64,000 nucleotides of DNA. Origin: Vreelandella rituensis. Its GTDB lineage: Bacteria; Pseudomonadota; Gammaproteobacteria; Pseudomonadales; Halomonadaceae. The notes under the pieces were generated by a model. It worked only from the letters and a program-made list of their open reading frames with translations, did not search any database and had not been told where the DNA came from. The stretch is from contig NZ_QPIJ01000015.1 of the NCBI RefSeq assembly GCF_003336665.1, forward strand, positions 1 through 64,000. Direction: 5' to 3'. Positions within the stretch are counted from its first letter, which is position 1. Each line of letters opens with the position of its first letter. A program made the position numbers and the translations under genes. Shown here in pieces: positions 7,007-15,210 of the stretch.

Positions 7007-8188
7007 TCAGAAACTGTACATTGCCATGCCTTGCAGACGAACGGCATCGCCATCATCGCCATTGGCCTGTTCGCGAGTGTGGTAGCCGGCTTCAATCCCG
7101 TAGCTGATGCGGTCAACAGGCGACCAGATGTAGTTTAGAAAGAGACTGTCGAATCTGTCATTACCTGCATCGATATCGGCAGTAGCAATACCGTAAGCCA
7201 GATTGATATTGCCAGAACCTGCGGCCATGCTCATGCCCAAGGTGCCGCCTGTGGCCTCAATAGTTTCCAGGTCACCGTTGTCATCTACTTGAGCGGGAGC
7301 TGTGGGGTTACCATAAAGATAACCGCCGATTCCATCACCGTGGGTTAGAGAGGCACGAAGTGTCATTGCGGGCGATAACTTGGCGCTGGCCTCCAGGTTG
7401 ACGCCCCAGCCCATAGCGGAGTCGTCATCCCAGCCTTGCGGCGCCGCTGGCTTTCCTTCGGCATCGTAACTCAGTTCTCTCAGTACACCGGAAGCAGCGA
7501 AGTTGAAGTCGCCACCACTGTGCTGATAGCGCATGGTCAGATCAGGAAGAGAATTTTTAGCTGCATCGACATCTGTTTCTCCAATCGGAATTGACATTCC
7601 ATTCACAGTTACCAGATTGGGAAAGCTATAGCCCGCATTGGGAGTTTGTCCTGCAGTGCCCGGTTCTTCCAAGGCAACTGAGAAGCCACCCGTGGTGTAA
7701 CGTAACTGGGCTTGACGACCGATGTTGCCCTGGCCCGGCTGACCGGTGAAATCAATAGTCGGGGTCATGCCCAGGAAGCCACCGAAGTTGGTCCAGGTCT
7801 GACCAGCCAGGATGCCGTTCCACTCACCGAACGCATGGCGAAGACGCAGCGTGTCATTGCCTGACCCGTAAAAATCGCCTTCGATAGTGGTGTTAAGCGT
7901 GCTACCTGCCAAAGGGGTAGACGTCTTAAAGCCGATACGGCTTTGTTTAGCATGGAAGTTAGTGTGGCCATCGGGACCGTCTGCACCATCGAGACGAATG
8001 TTTTTAGGTGTAACAGCATTGCCCAAGTCAGCATCGACATCATAAATCATGTCTAGCTTGGCATAGCCATAGACACTGGCGGTGGTGTCACCCACTTCAA
8101 AGTCAACGGCGGAAGCAGTGCCGGCAAAGGAAGCGGCGGCAACGGCGGCGGCCAGCAGAACTGTACGCTTAGCGTAGATTGTTTTCAT
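7007..8188 (-). CDS. DcaP-like trimeric outer-membrane porin
   Basis: This 393-residue protein has a Sec signal peptide (MKTIYAKRTVLLAAAVAAAS, cleavage after TASA). The mature N-terminus fits a DcaP-type porin (ASVYGYAKLDMIYDV), with repeated amphipathic strands and the C-terminal Phe (MAMYSF) needed for outer-membrane insertion. It probably forms a general or anion/solute diffusion channel; the substrate is not evident. ATG 8188 is chosen because AAGGGTAACC lies just upstream and it starts the signal peptide; a start five codons earlier is unlikely. It is monocistronic, with its own terminator and a 220-bp AT-rich upstream region. Confidence 0.9.
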   Translation of the reverse strand: MKTIYAKRTVLLAAAVAAASFAGTASAVDFEVGDTTASVYGYAKLDMIYDVDADLGNAVTPKNIRLDGADGPDGHTNFHAKQSRIGFKTSTPLAGSTLNTTIEGDFYGSGNDTLRLRHAFGEWNGILAGQTWTNFGGFLGMTPTIDFTGQPGQGNIGRQAQLRYTTGGFSVALEEPGTAGQTPNAGYSFPNLVTVNGMSIPIGETDVDAAKNSLPDLTMRYQHSGGDFNFAASGVLRELSYDAEGKPAAPQGWDDDSAMGWGVNLEASAKLSPAMTLRASLTHGDGIGGYLYGNPTAPAQVDDNGDLETIEATGGTLGMSMAAGSGNINLAYGIATADIDAGNDRFDSLFLNYIWSPVDRISYGIEAGYHTREQANGDDGDAVRLQGMAMYSF

Positions 8189-8409
8189 GGTTACCCTTAT
8201 CAAGCTAATTATAATTTGTAGTTATACCAGCTCATTGATTTATTGTTGCTTCTAAACCAAAGCAGTTGAGCTTTGTCATGCATGCAACACGACAGTCATT
8301 AAACTATCACACTGAATTGCAGATTCCTCTCTAGACAAAAGTCAAAAACGTTTATTAGGTTTTGTTGATGCATGTTGTGTGAAATTTATGGTGATACGGC
8401 CATCTCGGA

Positions 8410-9018
8410 TTACCAACCCCCGGCACTCAGCATGCTGCGGGTGTTGTTATTCAATGGCAGCTTGAAGTCGGCGCTGCCCAGCACCATGGCATCGCCGGCG
8501 CGTACTACGCGGGTGCTGACATAGACGTAATCCTGCCCCTGGGCGTAGGTACCCATCAAGATGGAACGTGCATCATGTTGGGCGCTCAAGCGTTGTACCT
8601 GGCGTGAAAGCATCAATTCCCCGACTTCCTCTTCGATGAACATGCTGTCGCGCAGCTTGACCTCGCGAACCTGCATGCCGTGGCGAGCCAGGGAGGAGGC
8701 CATCAATTCCGAGCTGATACGCCCCAGGGTGGAGGACTGGCTGAGGTTGTCGATGCTGACGAAGGTGGCGGCAATCATCGGGCTGTAGCGGGTCATGTCT
8801 GGGTTGTCGGTCACCATGCGTTCGGCGGCTGCATGAGCCAGCGTGGGCAGGTCGGTTTCTTCCTGTGGTGCCTGGTCGGTCGAGTTTGCCCCGGGCAACA
8901 GGCTGCAACCGCTCAGCGCCAACAGAGCGATGCCGCCCGCCATTATCCGCGAACCACGCCGAGACGGCAGAAAAGTCAGACATAAGGAACGGAAAAAACA
9001 AAAGGTTGTCGTGAACAT
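8410..9018 (-). CDS. FlgO-family outer-membrane lipoprotein
   Basis: A lipobox (LALSGC) near residue 38 follows a basic-hydrophobic leader. The rest matches the FlgO domain (LAHAAAERMV ... ATFVSIDNLSQSSTLGRISSELM ... ILMGTYAQGQDYVYVSTRVV). FlgO proteins are outer-membrane components tied to flagellar function in Vibrio, and related domains occur in other envelope lipoproteins. The start 5 bp after the upstream lipoprotein gene is given; the ATG at 8943 would give a tidier signal peptide. The two genes form an operon. The flagellar link here is inference because no flagellar cluster is in view. Confidence 0.75.
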   Translation of the reverse strand: MFTTTFCFFRSLCLTFLPSRRGSRIMAGGIALLALSGCSLLPGANSTDQAPQEETDLPTLAHAAAERMVTDNPDMTRYSPMIAATFVSIDNLSQSSTLGRISSELMASSLARHGMQVREVKLRDSMFIEEEVGELMLSRQVQRLSAQHDARSILMGTYAQGQDYVYVSTRVVRAGDAMVLGSADFKLPLNNNTRSMLSAGGW

Positions 9019-9023
9019 GAACG

Positions 9024-9761
9024 TTACCAGGAATCCGTGACGGAAATAGTGGGAGAGGCCGGTTCGCGAGCTACGCGGTGCGGGGCATAGTGGCGACGGT
9101 CTCCGCCGTTGATGTAATAGATGTTGGAAGAGGAATACAGAATTCGCGCGTCATTGACCACCTGGGTGGTGACGATCACCTCTTCGGGGCCGGTGTGGGT
9201 CCAGCTGCCGCTGACCGTATCCGCCACCATGGCAGCGGGAATCAACGCCAGGGCGGGTTCGCTCCATTGGTTGAAAGGGATGGTCGCGACGGCCACACCC
9301 GCGGTCAGGGCGGTGTAAGTGCCGAATGGCGGACGAATATAATCCCGGTCGCGATGCTCGACCACTTCGACCTCAACCTGTATTTCGGCCCCGCTGGGTT
9401 GATATTGCGTGGTGAGGTTGGCACCGCGAGACACCAGTTCACTGGTCAGCAAGGAGCGAAAGCCGCGATCGAATTCGCCGCCGCTGTAGGCCCCGGCGTG
9501 AAGCCCGTCAGGCTGGGGTACATGCAGGTCGAGAAAACGCACGCGTTCGTTGCGAAGAATACCCGCCGCTTCATGGCGGGCGAGTACTTCCCAATGATGC
9601 GCGGCTTGCATGCGCTGCTGTTCGGTATAGGGATAGGTGACGCCTATCGGCACCTGGGAGGTGTTGGCGTAAAAACAGCCGCTGAGCATCAGACCGGCCA
9701 GGCCCACGATAAGGGGACGCAGCCAAGCGCTTAGGCGAACGGAAATAAGTGAAGTGGGCAC
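9024..9761 (-). CDS. Lipoprotein, partner of the FlgO-like protein
   Basis: This 245-residue protein has a clear lipoprotein signal (LIVGLAGLMLSGC). The body contains a segment (FDRGFRSLLTSELVSRGANL) reminiscent of envelope proteins that act on secretion or flagellar rings. I cannot place it in a named family. It is cotranscribed with the FlgO-like gene, 5 bp apart, and diverges from the MotB-like gene across about 250 bp that contain no other gene I can support. Confidence 0.7.
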   Translation of the reverse strand: MPTSLISVRLSAWLRPLIVGLAGLMLSGCFYANTSQVPIGVTYPYTEQQRMQAAHHWEVLARHEAAGILRNERVRFLDLHVPQPDGLHAGAYSGGEFDRGFRSLLTSELVSRGANLTTQYQPSGAEIQVEVEVVEHRDRDYIRPPFGTYTALTAGVAVATIPFNQWSEPALALIPAAMVADTVSGSWTHTGPEEVIVTTQVVNDARILYSSSNIYYINGGDRRHYAPHRVAREPASPTISVTDSW

Positions 9762-10012
9762 CAGAGAGTCCTTCTCGCATCAAAAACGGCATGATCGGCA
9801 GCTAGTCTGCCACGCTATGCAAACATCGGCCATGCTGCGCTGAACTTGAGCCGTTCTGCTTCAGGTGGTCAAGGTTGCTGCCAAGCCAGTAAGATAGCGC
9901 GGCAAGAAAACCTGAGTGGAGCGCTTGAACGGCACTGTGCGGATTTTCTGCGAATTCTTTATAAGGGGTTATGTTGTGCTTAGAAGTGACACCGTGTTGA
10001 GCGACGCATCGC

Positions 10013-11026
10013 ATGCTTGAAGATCATCGCGGGGCATCGCGCCATGACTCCTTGATGTCGGCGTATTCGGACGATGACAGCGGCAATGTCTGGATGGTGA
10101 GTTATATCGACATCATGACGCTTCTGGTGGCATTGTTCGTGATCATCGTTACCGCCGGAGGCGCTACGCAACTGCCGCTTTTTTCTCGTGAGACGCCTGA
10201 GCAACAGGCGTATAGCTACCAGTCTGAACCGGCATTGGGGGTGCCGCTGCCTGGGCCCTTGGCTGAGCTGCGCCGAAGACGCTTGGCTGAAAACCCTGTA
10301 ATGCTGGATAGCGGTGCCTTGAGCCCGGTGGCCATCGTGGCGGCGCTGGGTGTGGTGGGCTTGCCTGCTCGACCGGCAATCAGCGTTCCGCCTTTGCTGG
10401 CCCTGCCGAAAGATGAAGCGCCTGACGAGGAAGCACTGCCAGTTGTGGTGTCGTTGCCGCGTTTGCTGGTACCGTCGGGGCTTAGCCTCCAGTCGCCGCT
10501 CGCCGAGTTCATGGTGGTGTTGACGGACCATCCACCGCTCAATGTCCAGGAAATCGATGACGAGGCGGTATCCGGCGCCATGGCGCTGGAACAGGCGTTA
10601 TCTCAGCGGGTGGAAGCGTCGCCTTACCTGCCGGATCTGGATGGCGTGGAAGTGTCGCGGGTGGCGGAAGGCATCAAGCTGCGGGTACAGGACCAACTGT
10701 TGTTTCCCTCCGCCCAGGGCCAGTTGACGACGGATGGCCAGGCGTTAGTGGAAAGCCTGGTGGAAACCATTCAGCGTTACCAAGGCGAGGTGGCGGTGGA
10801 AGGCCACTCCGATAGCCAGTCGATCAGCACCGAGGATTTTCCTTCCAACTGGGCGCTTTCCAGTGCCAGGGCCATTGCTATCGTGCACGCGCTGGAAGAT
10901 GCTGGCGTAGCCCGCGAGCGCCTGCGTGCCGTTGGGCTTGCCGACACTCGTCCCATTGCCGACAATGAAACGTTAGAAGGTCGAGCTCGTAATCGGCGGG
11001 TTGAAGTGGTGCTTAGTGTCGAATAA
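10013..11026 (+). CDS. MotB-like OmpA-family membrane protein
   Basis: A single membrane segment near residues 28-47 carries the MotB-type signature Y-I-D-I-M-T with Asp33 in the membrane, the position that conducts ions in MotB/PomB stators. A proline-rich linker of roughly 150 residues follows, then a C-terminal OmpA peptidoglycan-binding domain (VAVEGHSDSQ, LSSARAIAIVHAL, ARNRRVEVVL). No MotA partner is adjacent. It could be a stator-like subunit with a distant MotA or an envelope anchor linked to the divergent FlgO-type lipoproteins. The start is uncertain; Met15 (10055) is an alternative. Confidence 0.8.
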   Translation: MLEDHRGASRHDSLMSAYSDDDSGNVWMVSYIDIMTLLVALFVIIVTAGGATQLPLFSRETPEQQAYSYQSEPALGVPLPGPLAELRRRRLAENPVMLDSGALSPVAIVAALGVVGLPARPAISVPPLLALPKDEAPDEEALPVVVSLPRLLVPSGLSLQSPLAEFMVVLTDHPPLNVQEIDDEAVSGAMALEQALSQRVEASPYLPDLDGVEVSRVAEGIKLRVQDQLLFPSAQGQLTTDGQALVESLVETIQRYQGEVAVEGHSDSQSISTEDFPSNWALSSARAIAIVHALEDAGVARERLRAVGLADTRPIADNETLEGRARNRRVEVVLSVE

Positions 11027-11036
11027 GTATTCAGAT

Positions 11037-11126
11037 AAAAAAAACCCGCCGAGGGGGGCGGGCATAAAGGCTTGGCTTATGTAGACCATTGGTAAGCGGG
11101 GGTGTACGTGCTATCCAATGAGGTAC
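11037..11126 (-). ncRNA. Candidate small RNA (about 90 nt)
   Basis: A minus-strand promoter (11133-11160) is followed by a compact region ending in a rho-independent terminator: perfect 6-bp GC arms at 11045-11050 and 11057-11062, then eight U (11037-11044). Two further stems are possible: arms 11115-11120 with 11087-11092, and 11077-11081 with 11063-11067. No convincing protein is encoded, and no minus-strand gene lies upstream to need this terminator. The 5' end near 11126 is inferred from the -10 box. It is transcribed convergently to the MotB-like gene. Confidence 0.55.
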
Positions 11127-11132
11127 AACTTC

Positions 11133-11160
11133 AGTATAGATATTTTGAGTGGTTTGCCAA
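11133..11160 (-). promoter_or_regulatory. Sigma-70 promoter of the candidate small RNA
   Basis: TTGGCA (11155-11160) and TATACT (11133-11138), each 5/6 to consensus, are separated by 16 bp on the minus strand. Confidence 0.55.
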
Positions 11161-11318
11161 GTGGAAGGAGCGGTCTTTTTGTAAATAAAAGTTGCAAAGG
11201 TGCTTCTTCTTGCAGCGCAGTCATCACGCAGAGCAGTTGCCAGGCAACCGTTTACCACTAATTCGATTCACAGGAAGCCGGCAACGACAGGCCGGTTTCA
11301 AGCCTCGAAGGTGTCGCC

Positions 11319-12233
11319 ATGAATGCAGGCCTATCCCGTCTTTCCGCACCGGCTACCTCAAGCGAGGCACTCGCTCTTCAGCCGCGGCTGGTGTTGACCG
11401 ATCTTGACGGTTCGTTGCTGGATCATCACAGCTATGAAGCATCGCCTGCCAAGCCTTGGTTGACCCGGCTCAAACAGCTGGGAATACCGGTTATCCCCGT
11501 CACCAGCAAGACCCGCGCTGAAGTGTCCCCGCTGCGTGAAGCCCTGGGGCTGACCGATACCCCCTTTATTGCTGAAAATGGTGCCGTGATCGGCTTGCCG
11601 CAAGCCTGGTGCCATGCGCGGCTGGACCGCCCCGGCAATGGCACGGACGGGCTGGTGATCAAGCATATCAGCGTGGATGTCGGCCTCATTCGAGCACGTC
11701 TCAATGTCTGGCGGGAGCGTCTGGGCGTAACATTTACCTGCATGAACGAGCTGTCTCTGGAAGAGCTCAAGTCGCTTACCGGCCTGGATAACGATGGGGT
11801 GCGTCTGGCCCGGCTGCGTGAAGGCAGCGAACCCTTGATCTGGCAGGATAGCGATACGGCCCTGGAGAGCTTTCGAGCGGCACTGAAAGGCGATGGGTTA
11901 CGCCTGCTGCGGGGAGGGCGGTTCTGGCATGTGATAGGCCTTTCGGCCGATAAGGGCAATGCCGTGGAGTGGCTTATCCAACGTTTTACCTCGTTACGCG
12001 GTCGGCAGCCGCTTTCCATGGGGTTGGGCGACGGCCCCAATGATATCTCCATGCTGGAAATGGTCGATCAGGCGGTGGTGATACGCGGCTGTCATGACTT
12101 GCCCGTGGAGCCACGAACTGCCGCGCTTTATCGCACCCAGGCCAGAGGCCCCGCGGGCTGGGCCGAAGGCGTGAGCTATTGGTGGGGCGGTGATGATGGG
12201 GGCCTGGCTGACGCCAGGGCGGTGTCGGCATGA
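11319..12233 (+). CDS. gpgP: HAD phosphatase: glucosyl/mannosyl-3-phosphoglycerate phosphatase
   Basis: A HAD-superfamily phosphatase of the MpgP/YedP type. Motif I is VLTDLDGSLLD (nucleophile Asp28, acid Asp30), motif II is the Thr/Ser in VIPVTSKT, and motif IV is GLGDGPNDISML. It should remove the phosphate from glucosyl-3-phosphoglycerate to give glucosylglycerate. The next gene, overlapping by 4 bp, encodes the GT81-type synthase that makes that substrate, which favours glucosyl over mannosyl specificity. Product: a negatively charged compatible solute used under salt stress or nitrogen limitation. Specificity is inferred from context. Confidence 0.85.
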   Translation: MNAGLSRLSAPATSSEALALQPRLVLTDLDGSLLDHHSYEASPAKPWLTRLKQLGIPVIPVTSKTRAEVSPLREALGLTDTPFIAENGAVIGLPQAWCHARLDRPGNGTDGLVIKHISVDVGLIRARLNVWRERLGVTFTCMNELSLEELKSLTGLDNDGVRLARLREGSEPLIWQDSDTALESFRAALKGDGLRLLRGGRFWHVIGLSADKGNAVEWLIQRFTSLRGRQPLSMGLGDGPNDISMLEMVDQAVVIRGCHDLPVEPRTAALYRTQARGPAGWAEGVSYWWGGDDGGLADARAVSA

Positions 12234-13450
12234 GCGACTTTCATCAAAACGGCCTGATCACCGATTTTCACAACCTGACACGCCGTCCGGTGGAGAGCCT
12301 GGAGGAAGAGCTCGTCCAGTTTTCTCGGCGTCGTCCCATGGGCTTGATACTGCCTTCACTGTTTTCCGAACTGCAAGGCCCGGCATTGTCGGGGATCGTC
12401 GATGAGCTTTCCAAGGTGCCGTATCTCGGTGAAATCGTGATCGGGCTGGATTGTGCCGACCGCGAGCAGTTTCTCCATGCCCGCGATTTTTTCTCGCGCT
12501 TGCCCCAGCATACCCGCATCTTGTGGAACGATGGCCCGCGCCTGCGTGAGCTTGACCAGGAGCTGGAAAGCCATGGGTTGGGCGCGCTTGAGCCGGGCAA
12601 GGGACGCAACGTCTGGTACTGCGCCGGCTATGTATTGGCATCGGGGCGTTCGTCGGTGGTGGGGCTGCATGACTGCGATATTCTGACCTACGAGCGAGGC
12701 ATGCTGGCCCGATTGATGTATCCGGTGGCCCATCCCCGCTTCAATTACAGTTTCTGTAAAGGTTATTACCCGCGCATCGCCGAAGGCAAACTCAATGGGC
12801 GTGTCACACGCTTGCTGGTGACGCCCTTGTTACGTGCCTTGAAGATCATGTACGGCCCCTTGCCTTACCTTGAATACCTCGACAGTTTCCGTTATCCGCT
12901 TTCCGGCGAGTTCGCCATGCGCAGCGATGTCCTGGAAGGCATTCGTATCCCCGCCGACTGGGGGTTGGAGATCGGTGTGCTGTCGGAGCTGCACCGGGGG
13001 TATTCCAACCGCCAGCTATGCCAGGTGGATATCGCCGATGCCTACGACCACAAGCATCAGCCGGTGAGCAAGGACGACCCGGGTGGCGGCCTCAACCGCA
13101 TGAGCCTGGATATCGCCAAGGCGCTGTATCGCAAGCTGGCAACAAAAGGGGTGAGTTTCAGTACGGAAGATTTTCGTACCCTGAAAGCCACCTATTACCG
13201 CCTGGCGCTGGATTTGATCGAAGCCTACGATCACGACGCCACCATGAACGGCCTGAGCCTGGACCGGCATAGCGAAGAGCAGGCCGTCGAGCTGTTCGCG
13301 GGTAATCTTTTGGAAGCCGGCACGCTGTTTCTGGATAACCCGCGTGAGCGACCCTTTATTCCCAGCTGGAGCCGGGTGCAGGCAGCGGTGCCGGATATTC
13401 TGACGCGCATGTATGCCGCGGTGGAGGAGGACAATAAAGGCGCCGTATGA
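12230..13450 (+). CDS. gpgS: Glucosyl-3-phosphoglycerate synthase (GT81)
   Basis: A GT-A type glycosyltransferase of 406 residues resembling bacterial GpgS. The nucleotide-sugar/metal site is the DCD triad at 148-150 (VVGLHDCDILTY), and the acceptor region includes PLSGEFAMRSDVL and WGLEIGVLSEL. It transfers glucose from an NDP-glucose to 3-phosphoglycerate in the cytosol. The ATG overlaps the phosphatase stop by 4 bp, so the pair is a two-gene operon for glucosylglycerate synthesis. A GH13 phosphorylase at 24.1-25.8 kb may recycle the product. Family confidence is high; sugar donor is inferred. Confidence 0.88.
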   Translation: MSDFHQNGLITDFHNLTRRPVESLEEELVQFSRRRPMGLILPSLFSELQGPALSGIVDELSKVPYLGEIVIGLDCADREQFLHARDFFSRLPQHTRILWNDGPRLRELDQELESHGLGALEPGKGRNVWYCAGYVLASGRSSVVGLHDCDILTYERGMLARLMYPVAHPRFNYSFCKGYYPRIAEGKLNGRVTRLLVTPLLRALKIMYGPLPYLEYLDSFRYPLSGEFAMRSDVLEGIRIPADWGLEIGVLSELHRGYSNRQLCQVDIADAYDHKHQPVSKDDPGGGLNRMSLDIAKALYRKLATKGVSFSTEDFRTLKATYYRLALDLIEAYDHDATMNGLSLDRHSEEQAVELFAGNLLEAGTLFLDNPRERPFIPSWSRVQAAVPDILTRMYAAVEEDNKGAV

Positions 13451-13548
13451 TTTTCGTCGCCTTGCGACAACTTGTCTCAGGTAACCTGGCCTTAACCCGG
13501 CTATCCTCTGTGTAAGTAAATTGAGTTATTTGTTTAGAGGATTTGGTT

Positions 13549-13584
13549 ATGAAGAAGTACCGGTACCTAGGGAGGCTTGCATGA
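13549..13584 (+). CDS. Possible 11-residue leader peptide
   Basis: An ATG with AGAGG about 9 bp upstream opens an 11-codon frame (MKKYRYLGRLA) whose TGA overlaps the ATG of the downstream hydrolase gene (ATGA). The peptide's own codons contain the GGGAGG ribosome-binding site of that gene, so its translation could affect hydrolase initiation. No homologue is known to me; chance is possible. Confidence 0.3.
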   Translation: MKKYRYLGRLA

Positions 13585-14447
13585 CATCCGCTATCGTCAC
13601 GCCCTTTTTTGATGAGCCGACCAATACCTTCAGTTATGTGGTGAAGGATCCTGACAGTCGTGCCTGTGCCATTCTCGATTCCGTGCTCGACTTCGATTAT
13701 GCCGCCGGGCATACCGATGTGCGCTCCGCCGACGCGATCATTGCCTTTATCGAGCGGGAGGGGCTAAGCGTCGAGTGGCTGCTGGAAACCCATGTTCACG
13801 CCGATCACCTCTCGGCGGCGCCTTACTTGCAGGAAAAGCTCGGCGGCAAGACGGCTATCGGCGCACGTATCGTCGATGTTCAGGCGATCTTCGGCAAGGC
13901 GTTCAACGCCGGTACCGAGTTCGCCCGGGACGGTAGCCAGTTCGATGCACTGTTCGAAGAAGGCGATACCTTCACTATCGGCAGTCTCCAGGGCCGCGTC
14001 TTGCATACGCCCGGCCATACCCCCGCTTGCTTGACCTACGTGATTGGTGATGCCGCCTTTGTCGGCGATACCTTGTTCATGCCCGACTATGGCACCGCCC
14101 GCTGCGACTTTCCGGGTGGCGATGCGCGCACCCTGTTTCGCTCGATTCACAAGGTACTGGCGCTGCCGCCTGAAACCCGCCTGTTTCTGTGCCATGACTA
14201 CAAGGCGCCGGGGCGTGATGAGTATCAGCATGAAACCTCGGTGGCCGAGCAGCGCGCCCATAATGTCCATGTTCACGAAAACGTGAGCGAAGACGAATTC
14301 GTTGAAATGCGCACCCAACGGGATGCCACCCTGGGAATGCCCAGGCTGATCATTCCCTCGGTGCAGGTCAATATGCGCGCCGGTCGAATGCCACCGCCTG
14401 AAGATAACGGCCAGGTGTACCTCAAGGTGCCCATCAACCTGTTTTAA
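13581..14447 (+). CDS. MBL-fold hydrolase, persulfide dioxygenase-like
   Basis: This 288-residue metallo-beta-lactamase-fold protein resembles the ETHE1/Blh persulfide dioxygenases. Metal ligands are visible as HVHADH (71-76), His146 (TPGHTP), Asp163 (VGDTLF) and a late His in LCHDY. These enzymes oxidise glutathione persulfide to sulfite with O2. ATG 13581 is chosen for its GGGAGG box; longer frames start in the leader. DUF2892 and YeeE/YedE genes follow, a usual company for sulfide or persulfide detoxification operons. A glyoxalase II-like activity is the alternative. Confidence 0.85.
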   Translation: MTSAIVTPFFDEPTNTFSYVVKDPDSRACAILDSVLDFDYAAGHTDVRSADAIIAFIEREGLSVEWLLETHVHADHLSAAPYLQEKLGGKTAIGARIVDVQAIFGKAFNAGTEFARDGSQFDALFEEGDTFTIGSLQGRVLHTPGHTPACLTYVIGDAAFVGDTLFMPDYGTARCDFPGGDARTLFRSIHKVLALPPETRLFLCHDYKAPGRDEYQHETSVAEQRAHNVHVHENVSEDEFVEMRTQRDATLGMPRLIIPSVQVNMRAGRMPPPEDNGQVYLKVPINLF

Positions 14448-14527
14448 CCCGGGTGTCATTGGCGGGATGCCGGCCTCGGTGTCGACGCTTTTCAGGCCCA
14501 AGAATCAAAAAGAAAAGGAGCAATAAG

Positions 14528-14719
14528 ATGAAAACGAATGTAGGCAAGGTAGATAAAATCGCCCGTATCGTGATCGGCCTGGTGTTGATCGTGCTGGCGC
14601 TGGCCGGCGTCATTGGTGTCTGGGGCTGGATTGGGATAATCCCGCTTGCGACGGGCCTGTTTGGTGTATGCCCCGCGTACAGCTTGCTGGGTATCAATAC
14701 CTGCAAGAACGGAAAGTGA
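14528..14719 (+). CDS. DUF2892 (YgaP-like) inner-membrane protein
   Basis: This 63-residue protein has a conserved N-terminus (MKTNVGKVDKIARIVIG) and two hydrophobic helices, ending GVCPAYSLLGINTCKNGK with two cysteines, as in DUF2892 proteins and the membrane domain of the rhodanese YgaP. AAGGAGC precedes the ATG. It lies between a persulfide-dioxygenase-like gene and a YeeE/YedE pair, consistent with a role in sulfur compound handling; the molecular function is unknown. Confidence 0.85.
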   Translation: MKTNVGKVDKIARIVIGLVLIVLALAGVIGVWGWIGIIPLATGLFGVCPAYSLLGINTCKNGK

Positions 14720-14748
14720 TCGGTATTTAAGCTGAAGGGAGGATAGGC

Positions 14749-15210
14749 GTGGATTGGACAGCAAGCCTTCAGGGGCTGATAGGTGGCATCTTGATTGGTC
14801 TTTCGGCCACTTGGTTGATGGCCACGTTAGGGCGAATTGCCGGCATCAGCGGAATTGTCGGTAATCTTGTGACCCAGCGTCCCAAAGGTGACAGCGCCTG
14901 GCGTGTGACCTTCGTGCTGGGCTTGATCAGCGGCCCGCTATTGCTGATGGCATTGGGTGGCGACCTGGGTAATGTCGTGGGTCGGCCGGGTGCTGTCGTG
15001 GGTGAGCCCGCCGGTGGCGTGGCGATGATGCTGCTGGCGGGCGTGTTGGTGGGCGTGGGTACTGGTCTTGGCAGCGGCTGCACCAGTGGCCACGGTGTCT
15101 GCGGGCTGGCGCGGTTGTCGCAACGCTCAATCGCCGCCACCGGGGTCTTTCTGGGATGTGCCATTTTTACGGTGTACATCGTACGGCACGTCGTGGGAGG
15201 TGGGGTATGA
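14749..15210 (+). CDS. YeeE/YedE-family sulfur transporter, N-terminal-type half
   Basis: This 153-residue membrane protein starts at a GTG with GGGAGG 6 bp upstream. It has about four hydrophobic helices and the family signature GSGCTSGHGVCGLARLS, whose Cys residues handle thiosulfate or related sulfane-sulfur compounds in TsuA-type transporters. It works with the overlapping next gene as the second half of a split transporter. Substrate is inferred from the family and from the nearby thiosulfate dehydrogenase. Confidence 0.88.
   Translation: MDWTASLQGLIGGILIGLSATWLMATLGRIAGISGIVGNLVTQRPKGDSAWRVTFVLGLISGPLLLMALGGDLGNVVGRPGAVVGEPAGGVAMMLLAGVLVGVGTGLGSGCTSGHGVCGLARLSQRSIAATGVFLGCAIFTVYIVRHVVGGGV

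Noticed and set aside
8189-8409. Small RNA or gene upstream of the porin
   Set aside because: TATA-like boxes are present, but no matching -35, terminator or open frame could be paired with them; it is treated as the porin regulatory region.
11037-11062. Terminator for the MotB-like gene on the plus strand
   Set aside because: The A-run precedes the stem on the plus strand and no T-run follows it, so the hairpin works on the minus strand; this led to the small-RNA call.
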